Notes under the pieces: generated by a model
The model's input: only the letters and a program-made list of their open reading frames with translations
Databases searched by the model: none
Told to the model about the DNA's origin: nothing
In this document: positions 32,700 to 34,463 of the stretch, in pieces
Numbering within the stretch: position 1 is the first letter of the stretch
How the letters are laid out: each line of letters begins with the position of its first letter
Translations under genes and position numbers: made by a program
NCBI GenBank assembly: GCA_027490725.1
Contig: JAIXXN010000048.1
Coordinates: forward strand, 1 to 34,463
Reading direction: 5' to 3'
DNA from: Oxalobacteraceae bacterium
Lineage (GTDB): Bacteria; Pseudomonadota; Gammaproteobacteria; Burkholderiales; Burkholderiaceae_D
DNA: 34,463 nt

Positions 32700-34031
32700 A
32701 TGGGACGACGCGCGCATGCACAGCGCTTGAATATCTGGCTTAACGGCACTCCGGTTGGCTACTGGGATGCTACGGCTGGGGGCAACACGCTGACGTATTT
32801 CGACGAGTGGCTGGGCGATGAGCAGGGACGTCCGTTGTCGCTGTCCTTGCCTTTCCAGCCGGGCAATGCGCCATATCGTGGGGCGGTGGTGCAGAACTAT
32901 TTCGATAATCTGCTGCCCGACAGTGATGCGATACGCCGCCGGATTGCGCAGCATTTCAGGACCGCCGGCATCGAGCCTTATCAGTTGTTGGCCGCCATAG
33001 GCCGCGACTGCGTCGGGGCGATTCAGTTACTGCCTAGCGATGAAGCACCCACAGACCTTTTCTCGATTCGCGGCGAACCGCTGCATGAACACGGCGTGGC
33101 GACGCTGCTGCGACACGCTTTGTCTGAGCAAGCTTTGGGGCAAGGCGACCAAGCGGACGACTTAAGACTGTCGATTGCCGGCGCCCAGGAAAAAAGCGCA
33201 CTGCTTTGGCATCAAGGACAGTGGCACCGTCCGCTTGGCAGCACGCCGACCACCCATATCCTGAAATTACCTCTGGGCCTAGTTGGCGCGATGCGCGCGG
33301 ACATGCGCACGTCGGTCGAGAACGAATGGCTGTGCTTGCGCATCATGCATAGTTTCGGGCTACTCACCGCGCCATGCGAGATTGCCCAGTTCGAGGATAT
33401 GAAGGTCTTAGTGGTCGAACGCTTCGACCGCAGGCTGGCGGCGGACGGCAGCTGGATCGTACGCCTGCCGCAAGAAGATTTTTGCCAGGCCACGGGCACC
33501 TCGCCAATGCATAAGTACCAGGTGGACGGCGGCCCGGGCATCAGCAAGATCATGGAAATCCTGCTGGGTTCGGAGCAGCCGGAACAGGACCGTTCGAACT
33601 TCTTCAAGGTTCAGGTGGTGTTCTGGTTGCTGGCGGCTACCGATGGGCACGCGAAGAATTTCAGCATCTTTCACCTGCCTGGCAGTCGTTACCGGGCGAC
33701 GCCGCTCTACGATGTGCTTTCAGCGCATCCCATTATCGGCACGGGCGCGAACCATGTGGCGCCGCAGCGGGCGACGCTGGCGATGGCGGTGCGGGGCACG
33801 CAAAATTACTACAAGCTGCAACAGATACAGCGCAGGCACTGGCTCAATCACGCCGGGCAGATCGGTCTGGGTGCCGCTGCCGCCGAGGGCATCATTGACG
33901 AAGTGCTGTCGGCCGTTGATGACGTGGTGAACTCGGCTTATGCACAGCTTCCCCTTGGGTATCCGATGGATTTGGCTGATGCGATCTTGCAGGGTCTGGA
34001 GCGGCAACGAGCGCGCCTTGCCGACATGTAG
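32700..34031 (+). CDS. hipA: HipA serine/threonine-kinase toxin
   Basis: In E. coli, HipA phosphorylates glutamyl-tRNA synthetase, stops translation and promotes persistence. The protein has 443 residues, close to E. coli HipA (440). The N-terminal HipA_N domain is at about 10-110 (LNIWLNGTPVGYW, YFDNLLPDSDAIRRRI). The Gly-rich loop SIAGAQEKSAL has Ser158, equivalent to autophosphorylated Ser150. TPTTHILKLPLG holds the ATP lysine. VVERFDRR, PQEDFCQATG, DGGPGISKIMEILLGS and catalytic ATDGHAKNFSIF (Asp315) follow, with metal-binding Asp338 in PLYDVLSAHP. All kinase residues are present, so an active toxin is expected. It is translated with hipB as one operon. Confidence 0.96.
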   Translation: MGRRAHAQRLNIWLNGTPVGYWDATAGGNTLTYFDEWLGDEQGRPLSLSLPFQPGNAPYRGAVVQNYFDNLLPDSDAIRRRIAQHFRTAGIEPYQLLAAIGRDCVGAIQLLPSDEAPTDLFSIRGEPLHEHGVATLLRHALSEQALGQGDQADDLRLSIAGAQEKSALLWHQGQWHRPLGSTPTTHILKLPLGLVGAMRADMRTSVENEWLCLRIMHSFGLLTAPCEIAQFEDMKVLVVERFDRRLAADGSWIVRLPQEDFCQATGTSPMHKYQVDGGPGISKIMEILLGSEQPEQDRSNFFKVQVVFWLLAATDGHAKNFSIFHLPGSRYRATPLYDVLSAHPIIGTGANHVAPQRATLAMAVRGTQNYYKLQQIQRRHWLNHAGQIGLGAAAAEGIIDEVLSAVDDVVNSAYAQLPLGYPMDLADAILQGLERQRARLADM

Positions 34032-34067
34032 CGTTGTGGGCTGCGCGTGCTCAACAGAAGCTGTATG

Positions 34068-34088
34068 CGGTGCCGAATGCCGGCACCG
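34068..34088. terminator. Stem-loop between convergent hipA and the CDF gene
   Basis: CGGTGCCG (34068-34075) pairs with CGGCACCG (34081-34088) around AATGC. It is centred between the two convergent stop codons. There is no T tract, so termination is likely but weakly supported. Confidence 0.4.
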
Positions 34089-34116
34089 TGCGGCCAGCGG
34101 CCCTATCCGGCGTCGC

Positions 34117-34463
34117 CTAGTGCGCCGGGCTCAGCAGGCTGCAAGTCTGGGCGCTAGCGCCGAGCCGGATCTGCAAGGTGCTGTGCTGAATCGCGTAATG
34201 TTCGCGCAGCTCGGCACTGATGGTGTCCAGCGCGGCATCGCCGGGATGACCCTGCGGCGTGATCAGCTGTACCGTCAGCGCTGTTTCGGTGGTGCTCATG
34301 GCCCAGATGTGCAGATCATGTACGGCACTCACGCCCGGCTGCTGTTGCAGGAAACGGGTGATGGCGGCGTCATCGATATGGTCCGGCACGGCTGCCAGCA
34401 TCAGGCGCAGTGACTGTTTCAGCAGTGACCAGGTGCTGTAGACGATAAAGCCGACGATCAGCA
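34117..34463 (-). CDS. Cation diffusion facilitator (CDF) transporter, partial (N-terminal part beyond window)
   Basis: The minus-strand frame is open from the right window edge to the stop at 34117-34119 and gives the last 114 or so residues. The end of the last membrane helix reads LIVGFIVYSTWSLLKQSLRLML. The cytoplasmic C-terminal domain follows with VPDHIDDAAITRFLQQQPGVSAVHDLHIWAMSTTETALTVQLITP, the hallmark of CzcD/ZitB-type Zn2+/Cd2+/Co2+ efflux proteins (HDLHIW motif). The C-terminus ends LLSPAH. Metal specificity cannot be judged from this part. Confidence 0.9.
   Translation of the reverse strand, partial: LIVGFIVYSTWSLLKQSLRLMLAAVPDHIDDAAITRFLQQQPGVSAVHDLHIWAMSTTETALTVQLITPQGHPGDAALDTISAELREHYAIQHSTLQIRLGASAQTCSLLSPAH

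Overview
The window reads as a chromosomal segment of a GC-rich beta-proteobacterium, most likely of the family Oxalobacteraceae (Janthinobacterium/Massilia/Duganella type). This rests on protein-level resemblance and gene order: recA-recX-DUF2889-sucCD-pilin, then pgk-pyk-fba-purC-purE-purK-sua5, plus a PEP-CTERM protein. No database search was possible. I see no rRNA, tRNA, CRISPR array, prophage or intact insertion sequence.

Layout. Bases 1-446 hold the N-terminal part of an OmpR-type response regulator (minus strand, running off the left edge). Next come recA, preceded by a perfect LexA box and followed by a hairpin before recX, a DUF2889 protein, and sucC-sucD with a strong terminator. 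A type IV pilin gene follows, with a textbook sigma-54 promoter and a set of TGTCAG/CTGACA half-sites upstream. On the minus strand are a YcgR/PilZ c-di-GMP protein, a small PEP-CTERM exported protein and moaC. A BepA-like M48 protease is on the plus strand. It meets a compact minus-strand operon end to end: zf-CHCC protein, NTF2-like protein, YheT hydrolase and a conserved protein of unknown function. From 12.5 to 21.6 kb, all on the plus strand, lie azlCD, lower-glycolysis genes (pgk, pyk, fba) and a purine/tRNA-modification operon (purC, purE, purK, sua5). From 21.7 to 25.6 kb are three cell-envelope genes: a lipoprotein alpha/beta-hydrolase, a lipoprotein GDSL hydrolase and an OmpW-like porin. 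Then come gcdH and a flavin reductase (minus), msrA (plus), a hemerythrin-PdxH fusion gene (minus), and tcdA, an exported FKBP and cysK (plus). The right end carries a complete hipBA toxin-antitoxin module and the 3' end of a cation diffusion facilitator gene (minus).

How the parts fit. Most of the window is core metabolism: TCA cycle, glycolysis, purine, cysteine, lysine/tryptophan degradation and vitamin B6. Pilin, the PilZ protein and the response regulator point to surface motility and signalling. Sua5 and TcdA act at the start and end of the t6A-to-ct6A tRNA modification route. MsrA, the zf-CHCC protein and the hemerythrin domain suggest redox or metal handling.

The observations most worth a second look are four: a single uninterrupted reading frame joining a hemerythrin HHE domain to a complete PdxH; a tandem 27-bp iteron array (each TGTA-N9-TACA) directly upstream of hipB; three 13-nt tandem repeats that duplicate the purK start region and create a six-codon upstream ORF; and the structured sigma-54 control region of the pilin gene.
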